Source: Shinisaurus crocodilurus
Lineage: Eukaryota; Chordata; Lepidosauria; Squamata; Shinisauridae
Assembly (NCBI GenBank): GCA_021292165.1
Contig: CM037877.1
Coordinates: forward strand, 159,607,871 to 159,671,870
DNA length: 64,000 nt
Direction: 5' to 3'
Shown: positions 21,370 through 33,965 of the stretch, piece by piece
Numbering within the stretch: position 1 is the stretch's first letter
Layout: each line of letters begins with the position of its first letter
Notes under the pieces: generated by a model
Databases searched by the model: none
What the model saw: the letters and a program-made list of their open reading frames with translations, nothing else
Told to the model about the DNA's origin: nothing
Made by a program: the position numbers and the translations under genes

Positions 21370-23190
21370 TTGCTAGGTGTTTCTGCACTCCTAGTCAGGC
21401 AGCAAAAACTGCATTTTCTCTAGGCCCCAGTAGGTCTCCACAGATGGACTGTGTTTGGCTTAATGGGTCATAAATAGTGCAGGCCTGTGCTGGGGATTTC
21501 CACAGTTAACAGTACAATGGTAGAACAAAACAGTAACAATGACTGCCTTAGAGGTTGTTGTAAGAATTTACTAAAATAACATGAGCAGTGCTTGTAAATA
21601 TTAAGAATTAAGAAAATATTCAATAAAATATTCAATTAAGAAAGATAAGATGGGGCTGCTGAAATATTTTATTAAAAGACCTCAAAATCTTATAGCAATA
21701 TATTAATACTCTGCCCACTTCCATTGCTATTCTTCCGGAATTCATTCTACTAGCTGCAAATATATTTTCCAATCTAGTGGAGCTCAGCTGGTACAAATGC
21801 TTTTGAGACGGCAGCCAATGTTTTCTAGCCTAAACATGTTGCTTATGTACTAGGTAATGATTTGGCCCTGTTGATTTTTTTTTCTTTTTAAAATCTTCAT
21901 GCTCTCCCTCAAGGGGAAACAGAAGGAAAGGCCAGTTTTTGTGAATTGACAACAATGCTGTAATTTCCCCCCATGGTAAATGTAGAATATTAAAAATAGC
22001 AACTTCAAACTTTTGAGATTATTTTCCCCCCTGCTTTGAAAGTTTGTACACCATTGAAGAGATTTCACCTTCAAAGATCCTCATTCCAAAGGGAATCCCC
22101 TTTTGAGGATTTTCACACTGCAGAGGAAATGTCTCCTCTCTTTTGATTATTTCCCTCTTCAGAAACAGTCACATTGCCTGGGTATCCTCTTTGAAGCTGA
22201 ATTTCCTCTGTCCCCCTCTCTCTTTTACATCTTAAAGGATTTTCCCTTTGAATATGCTCACACTGCTGAGAGGTGACCGGTCCTTCAATGACATTGATTC
22301 TCTTTGATGAATTACAGAATTCGGTAAATAATCCACAAAATCAGCCCTATAATAATTGCACTGTGGTTAAATGGGATAGAAGTGCTGAGAGCTTAACTGG
22401 TATTGATACTTTGAAGAATGTAAGTAACACTTATATTGTCCTCTTTATCTGAATCAGGTTATAGCTCATTAGTACAGCACATACTTTACATATATGAGAC
22501 ACGGGGGGGGGGGGCACCAGAAAGGAGGAGAAAACTTTGGTGCCGAAACTTTTAATGTCGCTAAAGACGGGAAAACTCAGGCCAAAATTTTCTCCTCTTT
22601 TGTGGTTCACCAGGGATTCTAGTGTGGGGGTGTGGGCCACTCCCCTAGAATCCCAACTTGGTTTGGGCCCTTTGCATCTACTTCAGAGTGAAAATGAAAA
22701 AAAGTAATGAAAAAGTAATGTCTGTTTGCCCTTATTTCTTATTATGATCTTTCTTTCTTTCTTTTCCTATTGTGTTTCTCATTTTCAATTTCATGTTTGC
22801 CTAATCAGAGAGTTTTAGGTATAGCCGTCTCAAAATGTAATCAGATTTAATGACCTGGTCACTTATCCTTCTTTTTCCTTGGCACGAACCTGGAGGAGGC
22901 TGGAATGAGCCATTTAGACTTTGGTTTCTTGGGTCTGTCCACATTCAAAGATCAGCCCAGAGTCAGGGTGCCTTGGGTTCTATCCAAGATATGGAATGCT
23001 TTGGTACTAATGTCTATTCCGATGTTGATGTACTGGGTTCGAGAGAAGGAACCCACTTCAGGTGAAGTGAGTGCAGCTGGGTGAGCATATGATGTTAGTA
23101 AGGACACTGATGGGGCCGATGCTGAGCAAATAAACCCAGAGGCGGTATGAAGCAGTTGATTCTGAGCCGTGGAGTCAGCAGCCTTTAAGG
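21370..23190. other. No gene seen
   Basis: AT-rich sequence with a G run at 22504-22513 and several TCACACTGC words between 22110 and 22270 that suggest an old MITE. No coding signal. Confidence 0.4.
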
Positions 23191-23720
23191 CTTGCTCCTA
23201 CAAGAGAGCTTGCAAATGTGGCGTTCTGTTCCTCCGAGCCTGCTTTGAGAAGGCCTGGGAATGAAGGCACGAATTGACCAAGTGCCCCTCTCCCAGGCAG
23301 ACCAAGCACTGGGAATGACTGTCGGTGGGAGGTATCTTCCCTCCAGTCAGAGCATTTGTTAAACAGTGTCTTGGAGGCTATAAGGTCCCTAGGTACAGAA
23401 TGACAACAAAGCCATGAGGAAATAAAAATGCAAAAAAGGAAAGGAAGATATAATGGTAGAAGAAACAGAAAGAACTAAAAGGGGGGAGGAACGCACTCAG
23501 CAGGCCTAAAGACCTGAGGAGATCTCTCAGAGCCAGAGAAGGCTGCTGCTGCGGTGGATGAAGAGGAACTGAGTGGCAAGGTGGCAGCCGTAGCCCAAGC
23601 ATGCACAGTGAAGGGCGGGTGAGCTCCCACCAACATTCTGCTCGACTCCAGAATTTTCTGAACGATGCTCTGCACAGGTGCAGAACCCATATGTGCAAGT
23701 CACAGAGACCACGAAGAAGA
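23190..23720 (-). mobile_element. DIRS-like retrotransposon gag fragment
   Basis: The minus strand reads CLVCLGEGHLVNSC at 23308-23267, a CX2CX4HX4C knuckle, followed by SQAFSKQARRNR and ALL-stop-EQAL. The CLGEGH...C and F.KQA.R..R words are those of vertebrate DIRS1-type gag as I know it. Upstream on the minus strand (23720-23380) is a noncoding stretch with a CTTCGTGGTCTCTGTGACTT start, possibly the terminal repeat. A stop codon and loss of RT and tyrosine recombinase make it a relic. Family assignment rests on the short knuckle region. Confidence 0.5.
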
Positions 23721-23729
23721 AAGGCATTT

Positions 23730-24765
23730 CAAAATAAAATTCCATGAGGAAGAATTCTTATACCTATGTCAGATCACTGGAATTGCAATGTTTTCAGGAG
23801 TCTGTTCGCACACTGACCTTCATCAAGTGTCAAGCCACCAAGTGATGTACATACATGCATGAATCAGTCCTCAGCATACCTCCGCTAGGGAGTGGGATTC
23901 AAGGCCTGCTGCCTGTTGAGTTATGCACGGAGGCTAGCATGAGCCATTCCGCCACCTATGGCCTTGCTTCCTCTGCTGCACCACCATTGTGTTCAGTATT
24001 AATGCACATGTGCGCATTCTAAGAAATAAAAACAGCCATGACACAGAAACAAACATGATGGTGCCACAACATTGCCCTAGTGCTTGCATATGTACAATGG
24101 TCACGTATTCGTATGAGCTTCTTAGTTCAGATCTAAAGTGGAGAGGTCAGGGACATTGATCTTTGTGCCAGGGCAGGGACGGGGATCCAAGAGTGGATCT
24201 CCTCCTATGACATTGGAGCTCTGTCTCCAACCTCGGAGGAGAATTTCTGATCTATGCTATGGTCTCTGGGACACCGTCCCAGGGACCATAAAACTGCAGC
24301 ATGCATGCATGCATGCATACATAAATAAATGAAAATGAGACAATTGTTGTGAAATTTCTAAAATTACAAAGTTAAGAGCTGAGCGTGAATATCTAAATTC
24401 AAGTTTCCAATGAGAAGCTGCTGTGTGCATACCTTCCCCCTATTTGATTTACACAAAGCAGTGTTTGCCATTTTTATTTGTACCTCTCTGTTACAGATTT
24501 ATTTGTGCTTGTGCAGTCTACTGCCTATTAAAGGATGCTGTAAATATTTTCTCCGAAAATTTATTGCTGTTTCTTTTGCTAATGGTCGCAAATGGTATAT
24601 GTGTAAATAAGCAACACCTTGAGGTCTGGGAGTTTTCTTGCTGCATTATATGAAAGGCTTCTAAATTATAAGGTTAATAACTCCTCTGCTCTTAAATAAA
24701 TAAAACGCCTTCTCATGTGTACAACTAATTTTTGCTGTGCAGTGCATACTTTTGTTTTAACAAAT
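23730..24765. other. No gene seen; (GCAT)n and AT-rich sequence
   Basis: A short (CATG)n run at 24299-24316 ends a retroelement-like tail (TAAATAAATG). Nothing else recognised. Confidence 0.4.
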
Positions 24766-24769
24766 TTGA

Positions 24770-24920
24770 ATTACATTTTTATCTTGCTTTTCCTCCAGGG
24801 AGCTCAGCAGGAATGCAAGATTCGTTCACTCCTGCCAATTATATCCTCACAAGGACCCAGTGAGGTAAGTTAGGCTGAGAGATAGTGACTGACCTAAGGT
24901 CACCCAGTGAGGGACAAACT
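24770..24920 (-). mobile_element. CORE-type (MIR-like) SINE, decayed
   Basis: Contains ATATCCTCACAAGGACC, GTGAGGTAAGTTAGGCTGAG and GGTCACCCAGTGAG, the reverse complement of the CORE domain of squamate MIR-like SINEs. The tRNA part is lost. Confidence 0.75.
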
Positions 24921-24929
24921 ACACATTCT

Positions 24930-27900
24930 TTAAATCATGCATAGCTCTGCTGTGCATGATTGGATTATTTACCTCAGTGTAAGCAATGTGTGGCCCTGTT
25001 TCATATTAAGACTATGATGCTCTGGGAGGGGGGAATTTAAGCTTTCCCCCATTTTCATCCTGAAAGTCCACCGCACCCCCTGCAGAGTGCTACAGTCCCA
25101 ATCCGAATCAAGGCTGCGCATGCGTACATTGAGGAAAATAATCCAATTTGAAGAATGTGTTGTTTGGCCTTGAACTGCATGCTTGAATGGGGATTTAAAA
25201 CCAGGTCTCTTCAGTCCTAGTGCAACACTCTCAGTGTGGACTCTCTGTGTGGACGGCACGGTCTCCTGTAGTCGATGCATTATACATTATTAGTGCTGTT
25301 GTAATCTGCAAACTTCTTAATACAGGAAAATATTATATGCATTTTGTTACGCACACACAGAGCTTCCTTCCATGAGGTCTTCTTCCTCAGTCACTTATGT
25401 GGAGGAGACAGCGGTATACGTGCAATGAGTGCTATCCTCTCCAGTGAAGCTAATGGGGAAACCCACGTATGCAAAAGCATAGTGTACATGGAAGCACACT
25501 TGGAGCTCCAAATTAGGCTGAAGCAGTCCCAGTTGTAAGTACTCACATGATCCAGTCAACCCACATAACATGGAACATTTACATATTAGTGATAGGACAT
25601 AGTAGTTGGCCATGGGAAACCACCCATTTATATAAGTGGGGTCTTATTAATAACATTTTGGGCACTATGCTGGCTGCTGTCCAGTTCAGTCTTTACACTC
25701 AAAAAGGCCGAAAACCCAGATTTTCTACAACTTAGTCGCTTTTTGACCTTTATTAATTTTCCCCAGTGTCACTACAATTGAACCAGGATTTGTATATACG
25801 GTAGCTCTTGAGATCTCCAGATAAAACAGATTCCTCTGTTCTTTTTCCGCAGAATTTTCATGAAGCATCCCACCGCTGGCTGAATTTTAAGACATATTTT
25901 TGTTCTTAGTAGCATTCTGTCCAGCCATCTGCTTCCCTGAGAATACCTCTTGAGAATTTTGATAGTGAACAAAAGTAACACAGACGTCTAGGTTGTCGCT
26001 GAGAGCTTTTTATGTGTGTGTGTGTGAGACAAAGAAAAAACTAATCTACGGATCTGAGAAATGAGAATTTGAATTTAAGCATCTGTCATGGAAGGCACAA
26101 AACATGTCCTTTGGATTATCCTTTCACACTACAGAGGATTGGACTATTTCACAATTCTAATTTGTTAAATAATTAAACTGATGGGGAGGAAAAGGCCTTG
26201 ATGTCAAGGCCCTGATCTCTTCACCCCCAAAGAGCCTGAAAATGTGGAGCATGCAGAGTTAAATCTTGCATTTTGACCTCTAGATAAAGAGATACTCGTA
26301 GGGAACTACTCACTTTTTCTTTCAGGGAAATAAACCATAACCTGCCTAGAAAGAAAATACCAGAAAATAGCCTTAGCTCTGACATTTTAGTTCACTTGCA
26401 CTAGCAAGTGAACTTCTGATCTGAACATTTAAAGAAGAAGAATTTTTATGGAGGCTTTCACCTGTAAAGGCTACTTTAGGAACCTGCACAGTTGGGTTCA
26501 ATAAAGCAAGACACAAGCAATGCTGGAAATAGTTTGTTTATAGGGCCACAGAAAGTACCAGGTAATGGAGCAAACTATCTAGCTTGCCAGCTGTGCAAAT
26601 TGTCTACAGGGGCAAATCCGATAAAATCTTAGAAGGACTGAAATGATGAGCAAGCATTGAGCAACAAGGTTTAAAGAGAGAGAGAGAATGGACTCTAAAA
26701 TCCAGAGATTCTTACTCCACATATGTTTGATCTGTTGTAGCTTAACAATTGGTGAGAGTTAGCTATGATGTGGATTAACTCTTTAAATCCAGGCTAATGA
26801 TCTTAATTCATCTGGTCCAATACCTTTCCTCAAAGACTATATACTACTTCTTATAAGTCACAAATAATCAGGGGCTAGTTAAGTGAAAGAATGTATTTAC
26901 CATAGTTTTAAAAGTGCATTATATATTATTCACTATACATATTTTGTTATGACATTTACGTATTCTTAACGAATAGCAGGAGAGAATATACTTGTAAGTT
27001 ATTGTGGATATTTGCAGTGAGATCACTGCTTCTATAATAGTTGTAAACTGTCACCAAATGATTTAAGATTGTAGCCTTTGCCTTTTCAAGTCCATTTAGC
27101 CAACTAATTTCTCCACAGTTTTGTGCAACTGGATATCATAAGTTTGTATAGGTAAGATATTGCAATAATGGGCTCTTACGCTCCCCCTTTCTTCCTTTGC
27201 CATGAGAGTGAAGAAGAAACTGAAGAGTGCCTGCTTCAATGATCAATTAACCATGGTTTATCGTCACATCTAGTCCAGGACAAAACTGTGTTTAGTGTTA
27301 ACTGTGGCTTATTGAAACATGCCAACTTCAAACTGTGGTTAATGATCCTGGCTTGTTTCAATAAACCAGGGATAGACAACAGCATAAACCATAGTTAACA
27401 CTGATTGCAGTTGGTCTTGGTTTGGACATTACTATAAACTGCAGTTCGTTGAGAAAGGAATTATGGTAGATGCTTTCCATCTCCTTGCGGCCATGCTGGA
27501 GGAGGGGACAGAAGAGGCGGGAGGGCATGAGCCCAAGGCACAGGCACTTAACACTAAACTATGGTTTAGCTAGCATTATATGTGAATCGGGCCACTCTAT
27601 TTAGGGACATTAGATAGGCCAATAGTCAACCTTTCAACAGAAAAGAGCTTTAACAAGGTCAGTTCTCACAAGGCAAACACTGTACAGCAATGTCTGTCCA
27701 TTATCTGTAGTTGTTCATGGACCGAGGCATGGTCTGTGACTGTCAGTAGCCGTGAAGAGATCAATTGTAGAGGAAAGATGAGGTCAAGGAGGATGATCCA
27801 AGGTCAGAAGTCACGGAATGTCCGAAAACACAAGGACATTTAGTAAGGTGCAAGCCAATATCTGTAGCCAGTGATGTAATCCTGAGGTGTCACAGGAATA

Positions 27901-29480
27901 AACAGTGGCACAACGCAGGCACAGGGAAAGGATGAACCTGAGTAGGAATACAAGTGCGATGAGTAGAGTAGCAGTAACTGGACAAAGGCACATGATTCAG
28001 GGAGGAAGTAAGGCAAAGCTAGAGATGCAGGGCTGATAGTTCTTGAAATCCAAAATGCCTGTACCTGAGTAGATCCTAGGGCTGAACCCACCTGGCAGTT
28101 CTTGGAGCAGAACCCAGCACAAAAGCTCAACTAAGTTCAACTAAGGGGTGTAGCTCTTCCATGTCTCCAAGCATACCATACACAGGATATCAAGCTCTCC
28201 CATATTGCAACACAATCCAGACTGCAACTGTGTCAAAATCTGAAAGGAGGAACTAATAAAATGCTTGTAGAGCAGATAGCTCAAGAGTATGAGCCAAGCC
28301 ACATGCTCAGGTCAATTCACACCTACCAGGATAGTGTTTAGGAACTAAACAGAAGAAAGACATTCTAAACAACAGTTCTATCATATTTTATAGATGGAGA
28401 ACTCTTAGGCTGAGACTAGTTCCAAGCACAAGCAGTGACTCTGCGGCAAAGAACTCAAACAAATACAAAGCAGATAGCTCAAGAAAGTGAGCCCAGATTC
28501 AGACTACAGGACAAGTCACATATATAGATTATGTAGCCAAGACATTCAGCTTGAGGAACACATGTACTTGTCCCAAGGACAAATCAGTGAATCAGTGGCA
28601 GACTACTCAAACACAAGCATCCTGCCTTTATTATTATTACTTACCTTCTAATAGAGGGGAATACTCAAGCCACACACACAACTTCCAAGACCCCATCTAG
28701 TTTGCCACCCCAGGTGAGCAGAAGTTGCCCTGGCCAAAGGACAATGGACAGAACTGGCTGTGGGCAGCACTAGAGGCATGTGGGCAGCCAGAACAGCAAT
28801 TGCACATCTGGCTTCTTCAGCAGCCTCTTTCCAAAATAGAGAAAAGAGGGTGCCAGTCAGCAGCAGTAAGTGTGCTGCAGCCTCAGGCCATTCAAACTGT
28901 ATGGTCCTGGGCCCATAAAGTAGCTACCGACACTGGACACCTCCCTAGTAATTGTACACATATTTGCATGCAAACAAGCTTGCTGATATATTGAAAAACT
29001 GGCCTTGCCCCCTTGTTTCCTGGTAACTGGTCAGAAAAGAGAGCAGCGCGCGTGTGTGCACATACACACTCACACACATCGGCTGGGATTGTTCCTGGTC
29101 AATTGGCAACTCTATAGGGATGATGCAGATACTCTCTATCCACCATAACACTTGACATTGGGCCATTAACTCAAACCTCTGCCACATCCCATCAGAAACC
29201 CTCAAACATCCATAAGACTTAGATGGGCCACTAGAATTAGGCTTTTCACAGGAATCAGACAATAACGTAATTGGCCCCATGTCAGCCCTTAAAGATGGAA
29301 GGTCAGGGAGAAGGCTCCAGTGGGCATCTGAGCATGTTGCAGATTGTTCTGGACTTGAGCCCCAAACTCTCTGATAGATGCATATATTAGGATGCATTGT
29401 AAATATTGTTGCCGGTGGGTAAAGCAAAGGGCCATTGCTAACAGACCACTACAGACAGATTTGCAAACACATTTGCAGGT
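24930..29480. other. No gene seen
   Basis: A 4.5-kb gene-less stretch. 27230-27570 is full of AACCATGGTTTA-like words and may be an old MITE cluster. 27600-28640 is purine-rich (GGTCAG, AGGAATA) and looks like a decayed LTR or satellite-like element that I cannot name. A small (GTGT)n run lies at 26011-26028. None of the ORFs shows a domain. Confidence 0.4.
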
Positions 29481-29484
29481 GTCA

Positions 29485-29660
29485 GATTTCATAGATTTCA
29501 TAGATCATAGAGTTGGAAGGAGCCTACAAGGCTATCGAGTCCAACCTCCTACTCAATGCAGGAAACTAGAGGAGCGGTCTCCCATCCAAGTAATAACCAG
29601 GCTTGACCCTGCTTAGCTTTCCACGCTCAGACAAGCTGAGCCAGCATAAGCCACAGGCCA
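29485..29660 (-). mobile_element. 5S rRNA-derived SINE with CR1-like 3' tail, copy 2
   Basis: On the minus strand, AAGCTAAGCAGGGTC (29619-29605) is box A of the 5S rRNA gene, and TATTACTTGGATGGGAGACC (29595-29576) is box C with one change. The 3' end of the element (29485-29520 on the plus strand) is TTTCATAGATTTCATAGATC followed by AGAGTTGGAAGG, the tail and stem of a CR1-type LINE. So a 5S promoter head is fused to a CR1-borrowed tail, the design of SINE3-class elements. Confidence 0.85.
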
Positions 29661-29816
29661 GCTGGGTTCTCAGTTGAAGGTAGCCTGCTTGGCTACCAGC
29701 TGGACCTACTCCCTCCCCTAGAGACCCATCTCCTCATGGGCCTGGGAAGTTCTTTTCCAAAGAGTTCAGACAAAGTGTTTGGTCCATGTTTGGATATTTG
29801 CTTCCTTAGCCTAAAC

Positions 29817-29917
29817 CAGCCTTCTCCAACCTGATGCCCTCCAGATGTGTCAGAATACAACACAATAACAACGCTGTAGTCAAACACATCTGGAGGGCAC
29901 CAGGTTGGAGAAAGCTG
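29817..29917. mobile_element. hAT-type MITE
   Basis: Left end CAGCCTTCTCCAACCTG, right end complement CAGCTTTCTCCAACCTG, with CTCCAGATGTG next to each end. The centre is nonpalindromic. The flanks give only a weak candidate target duplication. Confidence 0.8.
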
Positions 29918-29944
29918 GGCTACAAAAACTCCTATGTGAACTCT

Positions 29945-29984
29945 TTTTCCCACCACCACCACCACCACCACCACAACAACAACA
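29945..29984 (+). repeat. (CCA)n-(CAA)n trinucleotide repeat
   Basis: About eight CCA/CAC units pass into ACAACAACAACAA. Confidence 0.9.
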
Positions 29985-31440
29985 AAATTCAGTAAAGTTT
30001 CACACATCACTAAGGCAAAGCACCAACAGGGCTTACAAACCAAGCAAGGAACCTACTGCTCAGGTAATGGGCAGTAATATATATAGCTGGCAAGGATCAG
30101 GCGGGTTAAGCTGTGGCAGAACTAGCTGAAGTGCCTTTGACAAGCTATGGTGGCTCCTGGGATAGATGCTTCTTCAAGGTCTCAGTTCAGGCCTACCTAA
30201 CCCTGACAGTAAAGGAATTAGAAACATTTTTTCTCTGATTGTAATTGCCTAAGTCAACCTGTCAGCTTTATTATAGTAAGGATGCTATAATTAATCACCA
30301 AAATTCACAGCCTCATTAGTACTTATTGCTGGTATTTGGTAGTATGTGGTGTGTGTGTGTGTGTTTCCCCCCACTTAGAGGTAAATTAAACTCTACAGAA
30401 GTTCAAAGAAACAAAACAAATAAATGTAACTTTTGCAAAGTATTTTTTTTAAAGTTGTGACAAACTGTCTGAAGTAGTAAGCTTAAATAAGCATCATGGG
30501 TAAGATACAGATGAACGTCTACTTGCATCAGATTTTGTCGGTATTTAAAAATGTGAATTAATTGTGCCCTCCCACTTGAGACTGATACCCTCTTGGGATG
30601 GCTTAAATATCTGCATGGGATCTGCAGGTTCACTGGAGTCTTGTTTCCCCTTGGGTGTGAGAAAAGAAATAAATGTCCTCTGAAACATTTTGGCTCTTTT
30701 CACAAGTGATGCTTAAATTGTTTTTTTCCTTTGCACTTCCTGCATCTTTAATCTGAATTAAAAAGCAATATTGAATGTACATGCCAGACAATTTAGAAAA
30801 AGTCCTTGTCAGTTTTTTAATGCCACATTAGCAACAGTTATGAACAATGAAAAATGCTTTCCGGATTAAAATGCTTAGTGTTACTTGTGAACCGCTCGCC
30901 TCGGTTCAATATAATTCATTCCACTTCAGTCAAAATACTTGCAGTATAAGCCTAACCTTCCTTACTCAGAAACAAGTGCCACTGAGTTCAGTGAAACTGC
31001 TGTCTTATGCACACTTACCTGATAATACATTTTTTTTTAAAAAAAAAAAAAGGTGTTCACACTGGTCCATGAGAGAAAAAAAATCCAAAATCCACAGTTG
31101 GGCAATACGTTTATTAGGATTAACCAAAATGCCACAAAAGGGTGTGCAAGCTTTCGAGTCTTCCAGTACTCTTCAGCAGGCTAGATGGGGATAGAAGGGT
31201 GGGTGGGAAACGGAGAACAAAGATTAAGCCAGATGTTGTGGCCATGAGGCATACAGCTTAGATTTCAGTCTCAAATTGGAGATCGAAGACGGTTTCTATC
31301 TAAACATGAATAGGATTGCACCCTTAGTCAGTGGTAGGTTTTGCAGGTATCGGATTGCGCCTAGCCTTCTGGGACAAAGATGCATAGTCTTTCTCCATAG
31401 TCAATGTGCTTAGGACTGCAGACTCTGAGAGATCAATCTC
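29985..31440. other. No gene seen
   Basis: AT-rich sequence. (GT)n lies at 30349-30364, poly(T)/poly(A) at 31029-31053, and a hairpin-family relic with TAGGATTGCACCC at 31311-31325. Confidence 0.4.
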
Positions 31441-31445
31441 TGCTA

Positions 31446-31540
31446 TATGGCAGGGGTGGGCAAGAAGGTAGATCTCCAGATGTTTTAGAGTGCTACTCCC
31501 GGAAACCCCTGCCAGCATGGCCAATGGTCAGGAATGCTGG
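31446..31540. mobile_element. Partial hAT-type MITE
   Basis: CAGGGGTGGGCAAG, then CTCCAGATGTTTTAGAG and CCAGCATGGCCAATG match the left half and centre of the element at 45574. The right arm is replaced by the GC-rich block that follows. Confidence 0.6.
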
Positions 31541-31544
31541 GAGT

Positions 31545-32460
31545 GGACTTCCCCCGGCCCCGCCTTCTGGGGGCGGGGAGAAGTTTGCGCGTGGGGGAGG
31601 GATGAGGAGTCAGAATACAGCCAGGCCACATCGACCAAGCCAATGGGCTTAAGAGGGGCGGGGAGCTGGGACCCTCACTTAAGACCCTGTCTCCCCGCCC
31701 TCTGCCTCTTTCGTTTTTTGGCTGTGTCTCCTCGTCCACTCCTCCTGACTTCCTGGTGGTATCGTTTTGTGTGTGCGTCTGTGTCCATGTGTGTGCCTGC
31801 TTTCTTTAATTAGCTTTAGGAGTGTATTGGGGGGGTACTTTGTCTGCGCGAGTGACTTGCTGTGTTTAATTTGGTTTGGGTTCAGGGGAGGGTATTGTGG
31901 GGGGGGCCTTCGTGCTTGGTGACGGACCCGTTGCCGCGGATCCTATGCCTTTCCTAGAATGCGAAAGGCTTTCCTTCTCACGCCTGCCCCCCCAATAGTG
32001 ACCGCTGCGGAATTAGGCAGTGGGGCTTCGGGTCCTGGTGAGCATCCAGTGGCACCTTTTCAAGGTGACTGGTGGTTACCCGAGGCTTCCCTCGCTAATG
32101 TCTTGCCGCTTGGCAGGAGGGAGATTGGGCCGCCTTTGGGGTTCTACCTTTTCTCACCTACATTGGCTGCCTCGTGGCGCCAATGGGAGGCGATGCTGGT
32201 AAGGCCCTCCAGCTCCACATGGAGTGCAACCGGACGGTGGCGGGGCATCCCGCCTCCGATTCGGTTAGGATGGCTTCGCTCAAATCTTGGTTCTTACCCG
32301 GCCAATGGCCAGGAGTAGATTAGTACCGCCCTTCGCCCTTCACAGATCTTTAATTCAATAAATGTGGCCCTGATTTTAAGCCATATATACTGTGTCTGAC
32401 TCTTCATTATCTCACCTATACACACGCAATTGAAGTCCACCCCTGATGTATGGCGCTGTA
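31545..32460 (+). other. CpG-rich block resembling a retroelement end
   Basis: A GC- and CpG-rich stretch that contrasts with its AT-rich surroundings. It has a GGGGGCGGGG box near 31569, T/G-rich middle sequence and an AATAAA at 32359-32364 near the end. The layout resembles a promoter-to-poly(A) LTR or DIRS-type terminal region more than a host gene. ORFs at 31490-31813 and 31959-32318 show no domain. An unannotated host promoter cannot be excluded. Confidence 0.35.
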
Positions 32461-32464
32461 CATA

Positions 32465-33125
32465 TTTTTCCTGTCAATGCCCCGGGGGGATTGCTGGAGA
32501 TTCTTTTCATATTGAGATGACCCAAACTACGTACCTGTGTTTACTGTTTATTCATTTATTCATAAGGTGCTTGCAATCAGTAGGTGCTGTACAAAAATAA
32601 AAAAAGAACCCTGCCCATTGGCTTACAATTTAAAATTAATGATATAACATATCATGGAGGAACTTCAGGGAAGGAAAGCATAAGGAAAGGAATGTTGATC
32701 CTCTGTCCCTGCTGAAAAGAAAAAGAGCAGGTCCTTCTTGCTGCCCAGTACATTTTTATTTATTTATTGTGGTTGGTCAAAGTCTTACCTTCTGCCCATT
32801 CCATTTTCAGTTGTAGTTATGCTGCAAATTTATTCTGTGGTAAGCTTGGTATCTTGCAGTAGACCTCTCTGTGTGTAAGCCTTTCCTGTACTCAAACCCA
32901 TCTGCTTTGTGCACAAACTCTAAGGTACATACGTTTCTCAGCTCTGAAAGCTTGTGTGGAGATGACTAGATGTGAGGCCTCAAAGGGTCAAAGAACTCTG
33001 GTAGGTCTCAGAAGGAACTTTCAGCAACCCATCAGTATTCCACTCCTTCCTGGGTATATGAGCAGAGAGGACAAAATGACCTTACCTTTTCTTTTCATCT
33101 TGGAATTGGACCGCCCTCTCCTTCT
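32465..33125. other. No gene seen
   Basis: AT-rich sequence. TTTATTCATTTATTCATAAGG near 32550 and TTTATTTATTTATTG near 32755 look like LINE tail scraps. Confidence 0.4.
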
Positions 33126-33132
33126 TCACCAC

Positions 33133-33255
33133 ATTATTTATTTATTTATTTATTTAATTTTTATACCGCCCAATAGCCGAAGCTCTCTGGGCGGTTTACA
33201 ACAATTAACAATACAGTCCCTGCCCGCAGGCTTACAATCTAAAAAGACACGACAC
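33133..33255 (-). mobile_element. L2-type 3' end fragment
   Basis: (ATTT)n followed by TTATACCGCCCAATAGCCG and AAGCTCTCTGGGCGGTTTAC is the reverse complement of the same 3' end found on the L2 copy at 62585. No coding part remains. Confidence 0.75.
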
Positions 33256-33259
33256 ACAA

Positions 33260-33965
33260 GGAAAAAGGAATGGGGAGGGAAGAAGGGGGAAGAAAGATCA
33301 AGATCTAGTGTAACTTTATACTTAAAACAGTACAAAACCAGAAAGTTGTACCAAAGGAAATGACTAAGTTTGAAGATATGTAGTATTTTTACATCACTAT
33401 CGGCATGTGTTTGTGTGTGTGTGTGTATATATATTGAAGAGTTGGTTCCTCTTGGATGACTAAAAAGAAAAGGGAGTTTCTCAGAAAATCAAATATTTCG
33501 AACTGGTGACATCATCCATTTTGTAGTTGTTAACATGAAACATCTCAGTAGACCTTGACTAATTTGAGAATGCTAAAACCAGCACATTAAACTGTTTTGC
33601 TAATGACTCTATCTTGAATGCACTTCTTTGAACCTGAATGAATTATGTGATACATTTACAATGCAAATATATTCACTTATGAATTAGGATTATGATCCAC
33701 AAACTTTCTCTAACAGCCCAGTCCTAAGCATGTTTACACTGAAGAAAGTCCCACTGTGCTTACTCCTAGGTATGCATAGGATTGCAGAACAAGGATTTTG
33801 TTGTGGCCAGTGTGCCTTCTCTGGAATAAGTGGCTAGAAGTTCCAAGTTGTGGAAATCTGATCTTATGCATATTTGAAGGTCAACTGCATTATGCCCAAT
33901 AATGCTTACTCACAGATAAGCATACATAGGATTACACCATGAGCAGAACAGGCGGAAGATAATTA
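33260..33965. other. No gene; two hairpin-MITE relics
   Basis: 33712-33790 and 33885-33945 each contain half-hairpins with TAGGATTGC and TGCTTACTC words of the recurring CAATCCTAT family. Confidence 0.5.

Noticed and set aside
29576..29619. A 5S rRNA gene or pseudogene
   Set aside because: The match covers only the middle of 5S rRNA, and the sequence continues into a CR1-like tail, with a second copy elsewhere; a SINE fits better.
31490..32318. ORFs in the CpG-rich block as a host gene
   Set aside because: No domain, no splice-site support and composition alone explains their length.
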